A stretch of 36,126 bases of DNA from Desulfuromonas sp. Lineage in GTDB: Bacteria > Desulfobacterota > Desulfuromonadia > Desulfuromonadales > Geopsychrobacteraceae. The DNA is taken from NCBI GenBank assembly GCA_002868865.1, contig PKUC01000043.1, positions 1-36,126 of the forward strand, written 5' to 3'. The translations under genes were made by a program, and so were the position numbers. The notes beneath the pieces were generated by a model. It did no database searches, was not told the DNA's origin, and saw nothing but the letters and a program-made list of their open reading frames with translations. Shown here in pieces: positions 1 to 9,466 of this stretch (position 1 is its first letter; each line of letters opens with the position of its first letter).

Positions 1-24
1 ACAGCCGGTTCAGCGCTGTCCAGC

Positions 25-56
25 TTGACTTTTGGCGTGGATAAATGGTAAACAAT
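25..56 (+). promoter_or_regulatory. weak candidate promoter of the trp operon
   Basis: A TTGACT -35-like hexamer lies at 25-30, and an AT-rich stretch at 49-56 contains AACAAT (4 of 6 matches to the -10 consensus). The spacing of about 18-20 bp is loose. It is the only promoter-like signal between the window edge and trpE. The window starts only 82 bases before the gene, so a stronger promoter or a leader peptide further upstream cannot be excluded. Confidence 0.25.
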
Positions 57-82
57 CCCATTTTTCAGTCGAAAGATTTCGC

Positions 83-1564
83 ATGTATTTTCCTTCGGAA
101 GCCGATTTTAGCCAGCTGTCTTACCGAGGCAACCTGATCCCTGTTTATCGTGAAATTCTCGCGGATATGGAGACCCCTGTCTCTGCGTTCCGCAAGATCG
201 ATGACGGTTCGACCTCGTTTCTGCTCGAATCGATCGAGGGGGGCGAGAAGTGGGCGCGCTATTCCTTTCTTGGGAGCGGCCCGGCGCGGATGTTCCGTTG
301 TCGGGACAGGTACTACGAAATCGTTGTTGATGGTCGGGTTGAGTCGAGCGGCGAGGTCGATGACCCGCTGGCGCGACTGCGCGACATTATGGCGGTCTAT
401 CAACCGGTCGATATCGATGGCTTGCCCCGTTTCTTCGGCGGCGCGGTTGGCTATCTCGGCTACGATATGGTCCGCTTCGTTGAGGAGCTGCCCGACAGTA
501 ACAACCGCGACATCGACGCTTGGGACGCCTGCTTTCTGTTGACCGAGGGTCTTTTGATCTTCGACAACATGCGGCAGAAGATCAAGGTCGTCTGCAATGT
601 CCACTTGGCCGCAGGGGAAGATCCGGCTACGGCCTACCGGCGCGGGCTGGAGCGAATCGACGGCCTGATCGACAAACTGCGGCAACCCCTGCCGCAGGCG
701 GTTGCTCCGCAGAGTGTTGGTAACGGGGCCGATCTGCAGCCTAACTTTACCCCTGACGCTTTCAGGGCGGCGGTCGAGCGCTGCAAGGAATATATCCGCG
801 CCGGTGATATCTTTCAGGTGGTCCTGTCTCAGCGGTTTTCCGGTGACCTGCAGGCCGACCCTTTCGATATCTATCGGGCGCTGCGGACCATCAACCCCTC
901 CCCCTACATGTTTTTTCTCCGTTTTGACGACACCCTTGTTGTCGGCGCATCCCCCGAAGTTCTGGTTCGCAAAGAGGGCGACCGTGTCGATGTGCGACCG
1001 ATTGCCGGAACGCGCCCGCGCGGTGCGACGACCGAAGAGGACCAGCACCTCGAAGAGGATCTGCTTGCCGATCCCAAGGAGTGCGCCGAGCACATCATGC
1101 TGGTCGATCTGGGGCGCAACGATGTCGGCCGGGTGTCGGTCGGTGGCAGTGTCGAGGTCAGCGAACTGATGGTTATCGAGCGCTACTCGCACGTTATGCA
1201 TATCGTCTCCAATGTCTGCGGCCGCTTGCGGCCCGAGCTCGACGCCTTTGACGTCTTCCGGGCGGCGTTCCCGGCGGGGACCCTCTCGGGTTCGCCGAAG
1301 ATCCGCGCCATGGAAATCATCGACGAACTCGAACCGAGTCGGCGCGGTGTCTACGGCGGTGCCGTCGGTTACTTTTCCTTCAGTGGCAACATGGATCTGG
1401 CTATCGCCATCCGCACGCTGGTGGTTGAAGGCGATCGGGTGCATCTGCAGGCCGGTGCCGGGATCGTCGCCGATAGCGACCCCGAAATGGAATATCAGGA
1501 AACCCTGAACAAAGCCCGTGGTGTCAAGCGCGCCATCGAGATGGCGAATCGCGGACTGGAATAA
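83..1564 (+). CDS. trpE: anthranilate synthase component I (TrpE)
   Basis: Makes anthranilate from chorismate, with ammonia from the TrpG subunit; first step of tryptophan synthesis, cytosolic. From the ATG at 83 the protein is 493 residues, normal for the family. The N-terminal regulatory domain carries the LLES motif (about residues 47-50), which belongs to the tryptophan feedback site. The C-terminal chorismate-binding domain shows PIAGTRPRG, the LVDLGRND stretch, HIVSNV and PAGTLSGSPK, all hallmarks of TrpE/PabB. The frame stays open to a TTG at 32, but the 17 extra residues do not look like family sequence, whereas MYFPSEADF matches the usual N-terminus, so 83 is preferred; the SD (gaaag) is weak. 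trpG follows after 6 bases and makes the other half of the enzyme. PabB is the alternative, but the operon settles it as TrpE. Confidence 0.95.
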   Translation: MYFPSEADFSQLSYRGNLIPVYREILADMETPVSAFRKIDDGSTSFLLESIEGGEKWARYSFLGSGPARMFRCRDRYYEIVVDGRVESSGEVDDPLARLRDIMAVYQPVDIDGLPRFFGGAVGYLGYDMVRFVEELPDSNNRDIDAWDACFLLTEGLLIFDNMRQKIKVVCNVHLAAGEDPATAYRRGLERIDGLIDKLRQPLPQAVAPQSVGNGADLQPNFTPDAFRAAVERCKEYIRAGDIFQVVLSQRFSGDLQADPFDIYRALRTINPSPYMFFLRFDDTLVVGASPEVLVRKEGDRVDVRPIAGTRPRGATTEEDQHLEEDLLADPKECAEHIMLVDLGRNDVGRVSVGGSVEVSELMVIERYSHVMHIVSNVCGRLRPELDAFDVFRAAFPAGTLSGSPKIRAMEIIDELEPSRRGVYGGAVGYFSFSGNMDLAIAIRTLVVEGDRVHLQAGAGIVADSDPEMEYQETLNKARGVKRAIEMANRGLE

Positions 1565-1570
1565 AATACT

Positions 1571-2146
1571 ATGCTGTTGATGATCGATAACTACGACTCC
1601 TTTACCTACAACCTGGTCCAGTATTTTATGGAGTTGGAGCAGCAGGTCGAGGTGATCCGCAACGACAAACTGACCCTGGCTGACATCGAAACGATGGCGC
1701 CGAAGTACCTGGTGATTTCGCCCGGTCCCTGCACGCCGAACGAGGCGGGTATTTCCGTCGAGGCGATCCGTCACTTTTCCGGGAAAATCCCGATTCTGGG
1801 GATCTGCCTCGGGCATCAGTCGATTACCGCGGCCTTCGGTGGCAACGTCATTCGCGCCGCCGAGCTGATGCACGGCAAAACCAGCATGATCCACCACGAC
1901 GGCAGCGGACTGTTCGCTGACATCTCCAACCCGTTTATCGCCACCCGTTACCATTCGTTGATCGCCGAGCGCGCGAGCCTGCCCGACTGTCTGCAGGTCA
2001 CTGCCTGGACCGACGACGATGTGATTATGGGACTGGCGCATCGCGAGCTGCCGGTGTGGGGGATGCAGTTTCATCCCGAATCGATCTTGACCACTGAAGG
2101 GATGGCGATGTTGAAGAATTTTCTGTCGATGGGGAGTAAGTCATGA
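1571..2146 (+). CDS. trpG: anthranilate synthase component II, glutamine amidotransferase (TrpG/PabA)
   Basis: Class I glutamine amidotransferase that hydrolyses glutamine and channels ammonia to TrpE. 191 residues, the normal length of the unfused subunit. The N-terminus [17 protein letters not shown] is typical. The nucleophile is Cys79 in GICLGHQ; His168 and Glu170 in QFHPES complete the triad; the oxyanion region [11 protein letters not shown] is at 50-60. Its stop codon overlaps the trpD start as ATGA, so the two are probably translationally coupled. Proteins of this type often also serve p-aminobenzoate synthesis (PabA). No separate pabA is visible here, so dual use with folate synthesis is possible but not shown. 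Confidence 0.95.
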   Translation: MLLMIDNYDSFTYNLVQYFMELEQQVEVIRNDKLTLADIETMAPKYLVISPGPCTPNEAGISVEAIRHFSGKIPILGICLGHQSITAAFGGNVIRAAELMHGKTSMIHHDGSGLFADISNPFIATRYHSLIAERASLPDCLQVTAWTDDDVIMGLAHRELPVWGMQFHPESILTTEGMAMLKNFLSMGSKS

Positions 2147-3195
2147 TCAAACAGGCGATTGCCAAGGTGATAGAGCGGCAGGACCTTTCCGAAGCGGAGA
2201 TGATCGAGGTGATGGATCAGATCATGGGCGGCGAAGCGACGCCGGCGCAAATCGGGTCTTTTATCACCGCGCTGCGGATGAAAGGCGAAACCGTCGCCGA
2301 AATTACCGGCGCGGCGCGGGTGATGCGCGAGCGGGCCACGCCGATCCGCGTCGGCCGCAACCTGGTCGATGTCGATCGTGACGAAATCAACATCGATCGT
2401 GAAACAATCCTCGATGTCGTCGGGACCGGTGGCGACGGCACCAACACCTTCAATATCTCGACCACCGTGGCGATTGTCGTTGCGGCCTGTGGTGGCCGGG
2501 TCGCCAAGCACGGCAACCGCTCGGTTTCCTCGTCGTGCGGCAGCGCCGATGTGCTCGAAGCGATGGGGGTCAATCTGGATGTGACCCCGGCGCAGGTCGA
2601 AGAGTGTATCAACGAGATCGGCATCGGCTTTCTGTTTGCGCCGGCTCTTCATGGGGCCATGAAGTATGCCATCGGACCTCGCAAGGAGATCGGTATCCGA
2701 ACCATCTTCAACGTGCTTGGACCACTGACCAATCCGGCCAAGGCCGACTGCCAGGTGATGGGCGTCTACCGCGATGACCTGGTCGAGCCGCTGGCGCAGG
2801 TGCTCCGTCAGCTCGGTTGTCGGCGCGGCTTCGTGGTTCACGGCAGCGACGGCATGGATGAAATGACTCTGACCGGCGCAACGCGGGTGGCTGAAATCCG
2901 CGACGGGGCGGTTGAACTTCGCAGCGTGATGCCCGAACAGTACGGCCTGACCCGCTGCACCCTGGACGATCTCAAAGGGGGGGACGCCGCCCAGAACGCC
3001 GCCATCGTCAAGGCGATTCTGGCGGGGGCCAAGGGGCCAAAGCGTGATGTCGTTGTCTTTAACGCCGCCTTTGCACTGGTGGCTGGCGGTTATGTCGAAA
3101 CTATCCCCGAGGGGATGGAGATGGCCTCTCAGGTGCTCAACGACGGGCGCGCCACGACTAAACTGGACCAACTGGTGCGGATGACCAACCGATGA
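2143..3195 (+). CDS. trpD: anthranilate phosphoribosyltransferase
   Basis: Transfers phosphoribose from PRPP to anthranilate, the second step of the pathway. 350 residues, as expected for the stand-alone enzyme rather than a TrpGD fusion. The PRPP/pyrophosphate loop GTGGDG lies at 94-99, followed by NTFNIST. The conserved KHGNRSVSS with [10 protein letters not shown], and the GPLTNPA motif in the C-terminal half, are all present. Both ends overlap neighbours by ATGA (trpG before, trpC after), placing it in the middle of a tightly coupled operon. Nothing is missing or unusual. Confidence 0.96.
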   Translation: MIKQAIAKVIERQDLSEAEMIEVMDQIMGGEATPAQIGSFITALRMKGETVAEITGAARVMRERATPIRVGRNLVDVDRDEINIDRETILDVVGTGGDGTNTFNISTTVAIVVAACGGRVAKHGNRSVSSSCGSADVLEAMGVNLDVTPAQVEECINEIGIGFLFAPALHGAMKYAIGPRKEIGIRTIFNVLGPLTNPAKADCQVMGVYRDDLVEPLAQVLRQLGCRRGFVVHGSDGMDEMTLTGATRVAEIRDGAVELRSVMPEQYGLTRCTLDDLKGGDAAQNAAIVKAILAGAKGPKRDVVVFNAAFALVAGGYVETIPEGMEMASQVLNDGRATTKLDQLVRMTNR

Positions 3196-3968
3196 TTCTC
3201 GAAAAGATACTCGCCACCAAGGCTGACGAAGTCGCCGCCGCCAAGCAGGCCCGCTCGCTGAATGACCTCAAGGCACACATCAGTGATTGCGAACCGACCC
3301 GCAGGTTTGCCGACGCGCTGCGCAGCCGCGCGCTGGTGGGGACGGCGATCATCGCCGAAGTCAAAAAGGGATCGCCTTCCAAGGGGGTGATCCGCGCCGA
3401 TTTTGACCCGCTGGAGATCGCCTGCCATTATCAGACCGCCGGGGCCACCTGCCTGTCGGTTTTGACCGATGAGAGCTATTTTTTCGGTCACCTCGATTAT
3501 CTGACGCAGATCCGCGAGGTGGTCGAACTGCCGCTGTTGCGCAAGGATTTTATCATCGACCCCTATCAGGTTTACGAGGCGCGCGCCGCTGGGGCCGATG
3601 CGATTCTGCTGATCGCCGCCGGGCTGGGGGATGAGCTGATGACCGAGCTGGCGCTTCTGGCGCGTGAGCTGGGCCTTGATACCCTGCTTGAGGTGCATGA
3701 CGAGGCGGAACTGGAGCGGGCTCTGTCCTGCCCGGTCGACCTGATCGGTATCAATAACCGCAACCTGAAAAATTTTGTCACCGATCTGTCGATTACCGAG
3801 CATCTCGCCGGGCGGATTCCGGCCCATCAGGTGGCGGTGGCTGAGAGCGGGATTCACACCCGCGCCGATATCGAGTGGCTACAGGCTGCCGGAGCCGGAG
3901 CTTTTCTGATCGGTGAGAGCCTGATGCGCGAAAACGATATCGAAGCAAAACTGAGAAGCCTTCTCTAA
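3192..3968 (+). CDS. trpC: indole-3-glycerol phosphate synthase
   Basis: Closes the indole ring by converting carboxyphenylamino-deoxyribulose phosphate to indole-3-glycerol phosphate. A (beta/alpha)8 barrel of 258 residues, not fused to TrpF. The expected active-site residues are Glu56 and Lys58 in [11 protein letters not shown], Lys118 in RKDF, Glu168 in LEVHDE, Asn189 in INNRN, and Glu218/Ser219 in AESGI; the C-terminal phosphate-binding GES motif is at 241-243. It starts inside the trpD stop (ATGA overlap) and is followed 20 bases later by the TrpB2-type gene. Confidence 0.96.
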   Translation: MILEKILATKADEVAAAKQARSLNDLKAHISDCEPTRRFADALRSRALVGTAIIAEVKKGSPSKGVIRADFDPLEIACHYQTAGATCLSVLTDESYFFGHLDYLTQIREVVELPLLRKDFIIDPYQVYEARAAGADAILLIAAGLGDELMTELALLARELGLDTLLEVHDEAELERALSCPVDLIGINNRNLKNFVTDLSITEHLAGRIPAHQVAVAESGIHTRADIEWLQAAGAGAFLIGESLMRENDIEAKLRSLL

Positions 3969-3988
3969 CACCGAGCGGAGAACTGACT

Positions 3989-5344
3989 GTGCAGACAAAA
4001 ATTCTTTTGCCCGAAGATCGTATCCCCAAGCAGTGGTACAATATCATTCCCGACATGCCCGGTACGATGGCACCGGTGGTTCATCCCGGGACGTTGCAGC
4101 CGGTCACTCCCGACGATCTGCTGCCGCTGTTTCCCATGGGGCTGATCGAGCAGGAGGTCTCCACCCAGCGCTGGATCGATATTCCTGACGAGGTACGCCA
4201 GATTCTCAGCCAGTGGCGGCCGTCGCCGCTGTTCCGTGCCCATCGCCTCGAGAAGGCCCTCGGCACCCCTGCCAAGATCTACTACAAATACGAAGGGGTC
4301 TCACCTGCTGGCAGCCATAAACCGAACACGGCGATTCCGCAGGCCTACTACAATAAGCTCGAAGGGACCAAGCGGATCGCCAGCGAAACCGGCGCCGGTC
4401 AGTGGGGCTCGTCGATCGCGCTCGCCTGCCAGATGTTCGGGCTCGACTGCACGGTCTACATGGTCAAGGTTTCCTACGGCCAAAAGCCGTACCGCAAGAG
4501 CATGATGCAGCTCTGGGGTGCTGACGTGCTGCCGTCGCCGACCGACAAGACCAACGCCGGGCGTGCCATCCTGGCGGCTGACCCCGACAATAATGGCTCA
4601 CTCGGTATCGCCATCAGCGAAGCGGTCGAAGATGCCGCTACCCACGACGACACCCGCTACTGTCTCGGCAGCGTGCTCAATCACGTCTGCCTGCACCAGA
4701 CGGTGATCGGCCTGGAAGCCAAGGAACAGCTCGAGATCGCCGGTGATTATCCCGATGTCGTCATCGGTTGTCACGGCGGCGGTTCCAACTTCGCGGGCTT
4801 GGGCTTCCCCTTTGTTGCCGACAAGGCAGCGGGCAAAGATGTTCGTATCCTGGCCGCCGAGCCGATCTCCTGCCCGACCCTGACCAAAGGCGTCTACGAT
4901 TTCGATTACGGCGACACCGCACAGATGGCGCCGATCTCCAAAATGTACACCTTGGGGCACGACTTTATGCCGCCGGGCATCCACGCCGGTGGTCTGCGTT
5001 ACCACGGTGCCGCCCCGCTGGTTTCGCAGCTGCTGCACGAAGGGATCATCGAGGCCAAGGCCGTCGGTCAGGTCGAGTGTTTCGAGGCCGCAGTCCAGTT
5101 TGCCCGCGCCGAGGGGATCATCCCAGCCCCCGAATCGTCCCACGCCATCCGCGCTGCCTTCGACGAGGCTCTGCAGGCCAAGGAAGAGGGCAAGGAGAAG
5201 ACCATCCTCTTCAACCTGTCGGGTCACGGTCATGTCGACATGGCCGCCTACGACGCTTTCTTTGCCGGTAATCTCGATAACTACGAGTATCCGAGCGAAG
5301 CGGTTGCCGAGTCGCTGGCGCACCTGCCCAAGGTCGAGCTGTAG
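3989..5344 (+). CDS. trpB2: TrpB2-type tryptophan synthase beta-like protein
   Basis: PLP-dependent fold-type II enzyme of the TrpB2 (TrpB-like) family, which can condense indole with serine or O-phosphoserine but is thought not to pair tightly with TrpA. 451 residues, against about 400 for ordinary TrpB; the extra length at the N-terminus (RIPKQWYNI..., residues 11-90) is a TrpB2 feature. The PLP lysine is Lys111 in AGSHKPNTA, and the phosphate-binding loop GGGSN is at 263-267. The start is GTG at 3989 with a GCGGAG ribosome site about 8 bases upstream. It sits between trpC and trpF in the same operon as a standard trpB, so the cell carries two beta subunits under one control. Whether it serves as an indole scavenger or a spare synthase cannot be told from sequence. 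Confidence 0.92.
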   Translation: MQTKILLPEDRIPKQWYNIIPDMPGTMAPVVHPGTLQPVTPDDLLPLFPMGLIEQEVSTQRWIDIPDEVRQILSQWRPSPLFRAHRLEKALGTPAKIYYKYEGVSPAGSHKPNTAIPQAYYNKLEGTKRIASETGAGQWGSSIALACQMFGLDCTVYMVKVSYGQKPYRKSMMQLWGADVLPSPTDKTNAGRAILAADPDNNGSLGIAISEAVEDAATHDDTRYCLGSVLNHVCLHQTVIGLEAKEQLEIAGDYPDVVIGCHGGGSNFAGLGFPFVADKAAGKDVRILAAEPISCPTLTKGVYDFDYGDTAQMAPISKMYTLGHDFMPPGIHAGGLRYHGAAPLVSQLLHEGIIEAKAVGQVECFEAAVQFARAEGIIPAPESSHAIRAAFDEALQAKEEGKEKTILFNLSGHGHVDMAAYDAFFAGNLDNYEYPSEAVAESLAHLPKVEL

Positions 5345-5352
5345 GGGGACGG

Positions 5353-5964
5353 ATGACCCGGGTCAAGATCTGCGGCATCACAAATCTGCAGGACGCCCTG
5401 CAGGCAGTCGACTGCGGGGCCGACGCCCTCGGCTTTGTCTTTTACGTCAAGAGCCCCCGTGCGGTCGATGCAGGGCAGGTCTGTGAGATTGTCTCGGCGT
5501 TGCCGGCTTTTGTGACCACGGTCGGCCTGTTCGTCAACGAAACGCCGCAGACGATCCGTGATATCGCGGCAATCTGTCGATTGGACCGGGTACAGCTGCA
5601 CGGTGATGAAACACCAGAAGATTGTCGGCAGTTGGCCGATCTGCGAGTAATCAAGGCGTTGCGGGTGCGCGATGCGCATTCTCTGGCGGCAGCGGACGCG
5701 TACCCTGTCGACCTGCTGCTCGATGCCTGGTCCGATGATGCCTATGGTGGCACCGGCGAACGTTTTGATTGGGCACTGGCCCGTGAAGTCACGGCGCGGC
5801 GACCGGTGATTCTCGCCGGCGGTTTGACACCGGCCAACGTCGCCACCGCGGTCGAAACGCTATGCCCCTACGCGGTGGACGTTTCCAGCGGTGTGGAGGG
5901 CGCACCGGGCAAAAAAGATCACACGAAAATGGCGGATTTTATTCGTCAGGTGAGGAACCGATGA
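5353..5964 (+). CDS. trpF: phosphoribosylanthranilate isomerase
   Basis: Amadori rearrangement of phosphoribosylanthranilate, third step of the pathway. 203-residue single-domain barrel. The catalytic pair is visible as Cys7 in VKICGIT and Asp124 in LLLDAW; GFVFY...SPR and the C-terminal DVSSGVE phosphate site are present. The ATG at 5353 follows GGGGACGG, an acceptable ribosome site. The stop overlaps the trpB start (ATGA). In this operon TrpF acts before TrpC although its gene comes after it. Confidence 0.95.
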   Translation: MTRVKICGITNLQDALQAVDCGADALGFVFYVKSPRAVDAGQVCEIVSALPAFVTTVGLFVNETPQTIRDIAAICRLDRVQLHGDETPEDCRQLADLRVIKALRVRDAHSLAAADAYPVDLLLDAWSDDAYGGTGERFDWALAREVTARRPVILAGGLTPANVATAVETLCPYAVDVSSGVEGAPGKKDHTKMADFIRQVRNR

Positions 5965-7157
5965 CATACGATTATCCCGATGAGCGGGGACATTTTGGCG
6001 CATACGGCGGCCGCTACGTGGCCGAAACCCTGATGCCGGCGCTGCTGGAACTGGAGCAGGCCTACCGCCAGGTGCAGAACGATCCGTCGTTTCAGCAGGA
6101 GTTTGACGATTACCTGCGCAACTATGTTGGCCGGCCGAGCCCGCTCTATTTTGCCCGACGCCTCAGTGAAGAGCTCGGCGGTGCGAAGATCTACCTGAAA
6201 CGGGAAGACCTGAACCACACCGGCGCCCACAAGGTCAACAACACCGTCGGCCAGATTCTGCTGGCACGCCGCATGGGGAAAAAGCGCGTGATCGCCGAAA
6301 CCGGCGCCGGCCAGCATGGCGTGGCGACGGCAACGGTGGCGGCGCTGTTCGGCATGGACTGTGAGATCTTCATGGGTAAAGAGGACATCCGCCGCCAGGC
6401 GCTCAACGTCTTCCGCATGAAGCTGCTCGGAGCCAAGGTGCACGAATGCACCAGCGGTACGGCGACCCTCAAGGACGCCATGAACGATGCCCTGCGTCAC
6501 TGGGTCACCCATGTGCGCGACACCTTTTATGTGATCGGCACTGTGGCCGGTCCACACCCTTACCCTGAGATGGTGCGCGACTTTCAGTCAGTGATTGGCC
6601 GTGAGGCAAAACAGCAGATGCTTGAGCAGGCCGGTTGCCTGCCCGATGTGGCGCTAGCCTGCATTGGTGGCGGATCGAACGCCATGGGCCTGTTCTATCC
6701 GCTTGTTCAGGATACCGATGTGCGGCTGGTCGGGGTTGAAGCGGCCGGACTGGGCGTCGATACCGACAAACATGCGGCGTCGATCAGCGCCGGCGCGCCG
6801 GGGGTTCTGCACGGCAACAAGACCTACCTGCTGCAGGACCAGGACGGTCAGATCGAACACGCCCACTCGATTTCGGCCGGTTTGGATTACCCCGGTGTCG
6901 GGCCGGAACACGCCCTGCTCAACGATCTGGGTCGCGGCGAGTATGTTTCGATCACCGACGACGAGGCACTCGAGGCGTTTCAGCGCCTGACCCGCGTTGA
7001 GGGAATTATCCCGGCACTGGAGAGCGCTCACGCCATTGCCCAGGTGATCAAGATGGCACCGACGCTGACACCCGAGCAGTCGATTCTGGTCTGTCTGTCC
7101 GGGCGCGGCGATAAGGATATCCACACCGTTGCTGAAGCGATGGGTGTTGAATTTTAA
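5961..7157 (+). CDS. trpB: tryptophan synthase beta chain
   Basis: Condenses indole with serine; partner of TrpA in the alpha2beta2 complex. 398 residues from the ATG at 5961, which overlaps the trpF stop (ATGA) and gives the usual N-terminus with [22 protein letters not shown] lysine is Lys91 in HTGAHKVNN, the catalytic glutamate is Glu113 in AETGAGQHG, and the phosphate loop GGGSN is at 236-240. The frame remains open 33 codons upstream, but that part lies wholly inside trpF and is rejected. Unusually, the gene for its partner trpA does not follow directly: a helicase gene is placed between them. Confidence 0.97.
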   Translation: MTYDYPDERGHFGAYGGRYVAETLMPALLELEQAYRQVQNDPSFQQEFDDYLRNYVGRPSPLYFARRLSEELGGAKIYLKREDLNHTGAHKVNNTVGQILLARRMGKKRVIAETGAGQHGVATATVAALFGMDCEIFMGKEDIRRQALNVFRMKLLGAKVHECTSGTATLKDAMNDALRHWVTHVRDTFYVIGTVAGPHPYPEMVRDFQSVIGREAKQQMLEQAGCLPDVALACIGGGSNAMGLFYPLVQDTDVRLVGVEAAGLGVDTDKHAASISAGAPGVLHGNKTYLLQDQDGQIEHAHSISAGLDYPGVGPEHALLNDLGRGEYVSITDDEALEAFQRLTRVEGIIPALESAHAIAQVIKMAPTLTPEQSILVCLSGRGDKDIHTVAEAMGVEF

Positions 7158-7183
7158 CGATCGATGATGTCTTGAGCTGCCGT

Positions 7184-7266
7184 AACGACGGGTCCGGTAT
7201 GGTATCGGATACCGATGACGTGGCTTTATGGCAAGGATCGTTTCGGCGGACCCGTCGTTTGACGGG
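7184..7266 (+). promoter_or_regulatory. leader with two mutually exclusive hairpins before the helicase gene
   Basis: AACGACGGGTCCG at 7184-7196 is exactly complementary to CGGACCCGTCGTT at 7247-7259 (13 bp). Inside the loop, GGTATC-g-GATACC at 7201-7213 forms a second small hairpin. The right arm can instead pair downstream: CCCGTC at 7251-7256 with GACGGG at 7261-7266 around a GTTT tetraloop. The two pairings cannot coexist. The downstream hairpin ends 11 bases before the AAAGGAA ribosome site (7277-7283) of the helicase. No U-run follows, so it is not a normal intrinsic terminator; control of translation or mRNA stability is the more likely job. Regulation itself is inference. Confidence 0.5.
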
Positions 7267-7287
7267 CTGCCCTACCAAAGGAACAGG

Positions 7288-8589
7288 ATGAAATTTACTG
7301 AGTTGGATTTGTCGCCGCAGGTGCTGCGCGGCATCGAACAGACCGGTTTTACTGAGCTGACCCCCGTCCAGCAGGAGTCGATCCCGCTGGCATTGCAGGG
7401 CAAAGATGTCGCGGCGCAGGCTCAGACCGGAACCGGAAAGACCGCGGCGTTCTTGATCTCGCTGTTCAGCAAGCTGCTTTCCAGCAAGCGCGAGACCAGC
7501 AGCAATCCCAGGGCATTGGTGATGGCGCCGACCCGTGAACTGGTGGTGCAGATCTGCGAGGACGCCAAAAGCCTCGGCCAGTTTACCGGCCTGAAGGTGC
7601 AGCCGATCTTCGGCGGGATGGATTATGAGAAACAGCGTCAAGCATTAAAGGACGGTGTTGACGTGATTGTCGCCACCCCGGGGCGGTTGATCGACTACTA
7701 CAAGCAACGGGTGTTCTCGATGCATCGTGTCGAGTCGCTGGTTATCGATGAAGCCGATCGCATGTTCGATATGGGGTTCATCAAGGACCTGCGTTACATT
7801 CTGCGCAACCTGCCGCCCTTCGACAAGCGTCAGACCATGCTGTTTTCTGCGACCCTGTCGCCACAGGTAATGGAGCTGGCCTACGAATTCATGGACCTGG
7901 CGGAGAAGGTGCAGATCGAACCGGAGCAGGTCACCGCGGAAGGGATCGATCAGATCCTCTACCATGTTTCACGCCGGGAAAAATTCGCCCTGCTGCTTGG
8001 CCTGCTCAAGTTGGAGAAGGAGGTCGAGCGGGTTCTTTTGTTCGTCAATACCAAGGCCGAAGCCGAACGGCTGGATGCTCTCCTCAATGCCAATAATGTG
8101 CCCTGTGGTGTGCTGTCCGGAGATGTCCCCCAGAAGAAGCGGATGCGTCTTCTGGAACGTTTCAGGGACGGATCTCTGACCCACCTGGTTGCGACCGATG
8201 TGGCTTCGAGGGGAATCCATGTTGATAACGTCACCCACGTTGTTAACTACGACCTGCCTCAGGATCGCGAAGATTATGTCCATCGCATCGGACGGACTGC
8301 CAGAGCCGGAGCCAAGGGGCGTGCGATCAGTTTCGCCGACGAGGAGATGGTTTATGTGCTGGACGAGATTGAATCCTATCTGGGGAGTAAAATCCCCAGC
8401 ATGATGCCGATCGATGAAGAATTCTGTTTCGATTACAAGCGTGCCCACGTCAAGCGTAAGAAACCGTCGGTCGATAATAAAAGCGGCAAACCGCCCGGTT
8501 CGAAGCGACGACCGCCTCGCAGGAGAACCCGGGGTGGTGGCGCGGCGTCTGGAAAAAAACCGGTCGCGGAGAAACCAAAGACAACCTAG
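7288..8589 (+). CDS. DEAD-box ATP-dependent RNA helicase
   Basis: ATP-dependent RNA unwinding protein of the RhlB/RhlE/SrmB type. 433 residues from the ATG at 7288, which has AAAGGAACAGG just upstream; a further in-frame ATG at 7228 has no ribosome site and adds 20 residues unlike the family. The Q motif is around 21-28, Walker A AQTGTGKT at 45-52, PTREL at 81-85, DEAD at 154-157, SAT at 187-189, and HRIGRTAR in domain 2. The last 50 or so residues are a basic, low-complexity tail (KRRPPRRRTRGGG) of the kind that adds RNA affinity. It lies between trpB and trpA, with a structured leader and a 12-base palindrome marking its two flanks. The exact subfamily cannot be fixed by eye, so no symbol is given. 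Confidence 0.93.
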   Translation: MKFTELDLSPQVLRGIEQTGFTELTPVQQESIPLALQGKDVAAQAQTGTGKTAAFLISLFSKLLSSKRETSSNPRALVMAPTRELVVQICEDAKSLGQFTGLKVQPIFGGMDYEKQRQALKDGVDVIVATPGRLIDYYKQRVFSMHRVESLVIDEADRMFDMGFIKDLRYILRNLPPFDKRQTMLFSATLSPQVMELAYEFMDLAEKVQIEPEQVTAEGIDQILYHVSRREKFALLLGLLKLEKEVERVLLFVNTKAEAERLDALLNANNVPCGVLSGDVPQKKRMRLLERFRDGSLTHLVATDVASRGIHVDNVTHVVNYDLPQDREDYVHRIGRTARAGAKGRAISFADEEMVYVLDEIESYLGSKIPSMMPIDEEFCFDYKRAHVKRKKPSVDNKSGKPPGSKRRPPRRRTRGGGAASGKKPVAEKPKTT

Positions 8590-8625
8590 CCGGTTTTGTG
8601 GAGTCGGAAGGAACGATCAATTTCT

Positions 8626-8643
8626 GGTACTCTATAGAGTGCC
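8626..8643 (+). promoter_or_regulatory. palindrome directly upstream of trpA
   Basis: ACTCTATAGAGT at 8629-8640 is a perfect 12-base palindrome. As RNA it extends to GGU...GCC (8626-8643) with one G-U pair, ending a few bases before the trpA ribosome site GGAG (8649-8652). It could be an operator, or a small hairpin affecting trpA translation. No clear -35/-10 pair accompanies it. Confidence 0.35.
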
Positions 8644-8655
8644 GGGTTGGAGCTT

Positions 8656-9459
8656 ATGACACGGATAGAGACTGTTTTTTCACAGTTAAAGCAGGCTGGG
8701 CAACCCGGGCTGATCCCGTTTATTACCGCGGGTGATCCCGATCTGAAGACAACCGCCAATCTGATTCGGACCTTGGCGAACGCCGGTGCTGACCTGATCG
8801 AGCTGGGGGTGCCGTTTTCCGACCCGATGGCGGATGGGCCGACGATTCAGGCCGCTTCGGAGCGTGCTTTGACCGGTGGAACGACCCTGAAGTCGGTTCT
8901 GGATCTTGTCGCCGAGGTGCGGCGCGACTGTCAGGTGCCGCTGGTGTTGATGGGGTACTACAACCCGGTGTTTCGCTACGGGATTGAAGCGTTCGCCCGC
9001 GATGCGGCCGAGGCCGGAGTGGACGGCGTTCTGCTGGTCGATCTGCCCCCCGAGGAGGCGGGCGAGATCAGCGCTCCGCTACAGGAGGCGGGGATCGCCA
9101 TGATTACCCTGCTGGCACCGACGACGCCGGCGAGGCGGATGAAACGCCTGGCCGCGGCGGCTGAAGGCTATCTCTATTACGTGTCGATGACGGGGGTCAC
9201 AGGGAGCGCCCGGATCAGTCCCGATGAGATCCAAGTCGCCGTTGAAGAACTGCAGGCGATGGCGCGGGTGCCGGTCGGTGTCGGGTTCGGCATTACCACC
9301 GCTGAGGATGCTGCGGCCGTCGGCCGTTTTGCCGATGCAGTGGTAGTCGGCAGCGCTCTAGTGCGCATTGTTGAAAAATATGGTGGCAGTGAAGAACTGC
9401 TGCCCCGCGTTAAGCAGTTCATGTCCGAACTGAAGGCGGGGTTGGCGGACTGTCGATAA
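8656..9459 (+). CDS. trpA: tryptophan synthase alpha chain
   Basis: Cleaves indole-3-glycerol phosphate and passes indole through the tunnel to TrpB. 267 residues from the ATG at 8656, giving MTRIETVFSQLK; the TTG at 8647 would add three residues and is less likely. The catalytic residues fall at the canonical positions, Glu49 in IELGVPFSDP and Asp60 in ADGPTIQ, and PFITAGDPD is at 21-29. GVGFGI and the phosphate-binding VVGSALV stretch are near the C-terminus. The short gap to the helicase (66 bases) holds a palindrome and no terminator, so trpA may be read from the operon promoter, from a promoter inside it, or both. Confidence 0.96.
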   Translation: MTRIETVFSQLKQAGQPGLIPFITAGDPDLKTTANLIRTLANAGADLIELGVPFSDPMADGPTIQAASERALTGGTTLKSVLDLVAEVRRDCQVPLVLMGYYNPVFRYGIEAFARDAAEAGVDGVLLVDLPPEEAGEISAPLQEAGIAMITLLAPTTPARRMKRLAAAAEGYLYYVSMTGVTGSARISPDEIQVAVEELQAMARVPVGVGFGITTAEDAAAVGRFADAVVVGSALVRIVEKYGGSEELLPRVKQFMSELKAGLADCR

Positions 9460-9466
9460 AAACGTC

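Noticed and set aside
65-2074. 669-codon open frame on the minus strand opposite trpE-trpG
   Set aside because: Shadow of GC-rich coding sequence; no ribosome site or family motifs, while the plus strand carries complete trpE and trpG.
5862-5960. N-terminal extension of trpB
   Set aside because: Lies entirely within trpF in another frame; ATG 5961 gives the standard TrpB start.
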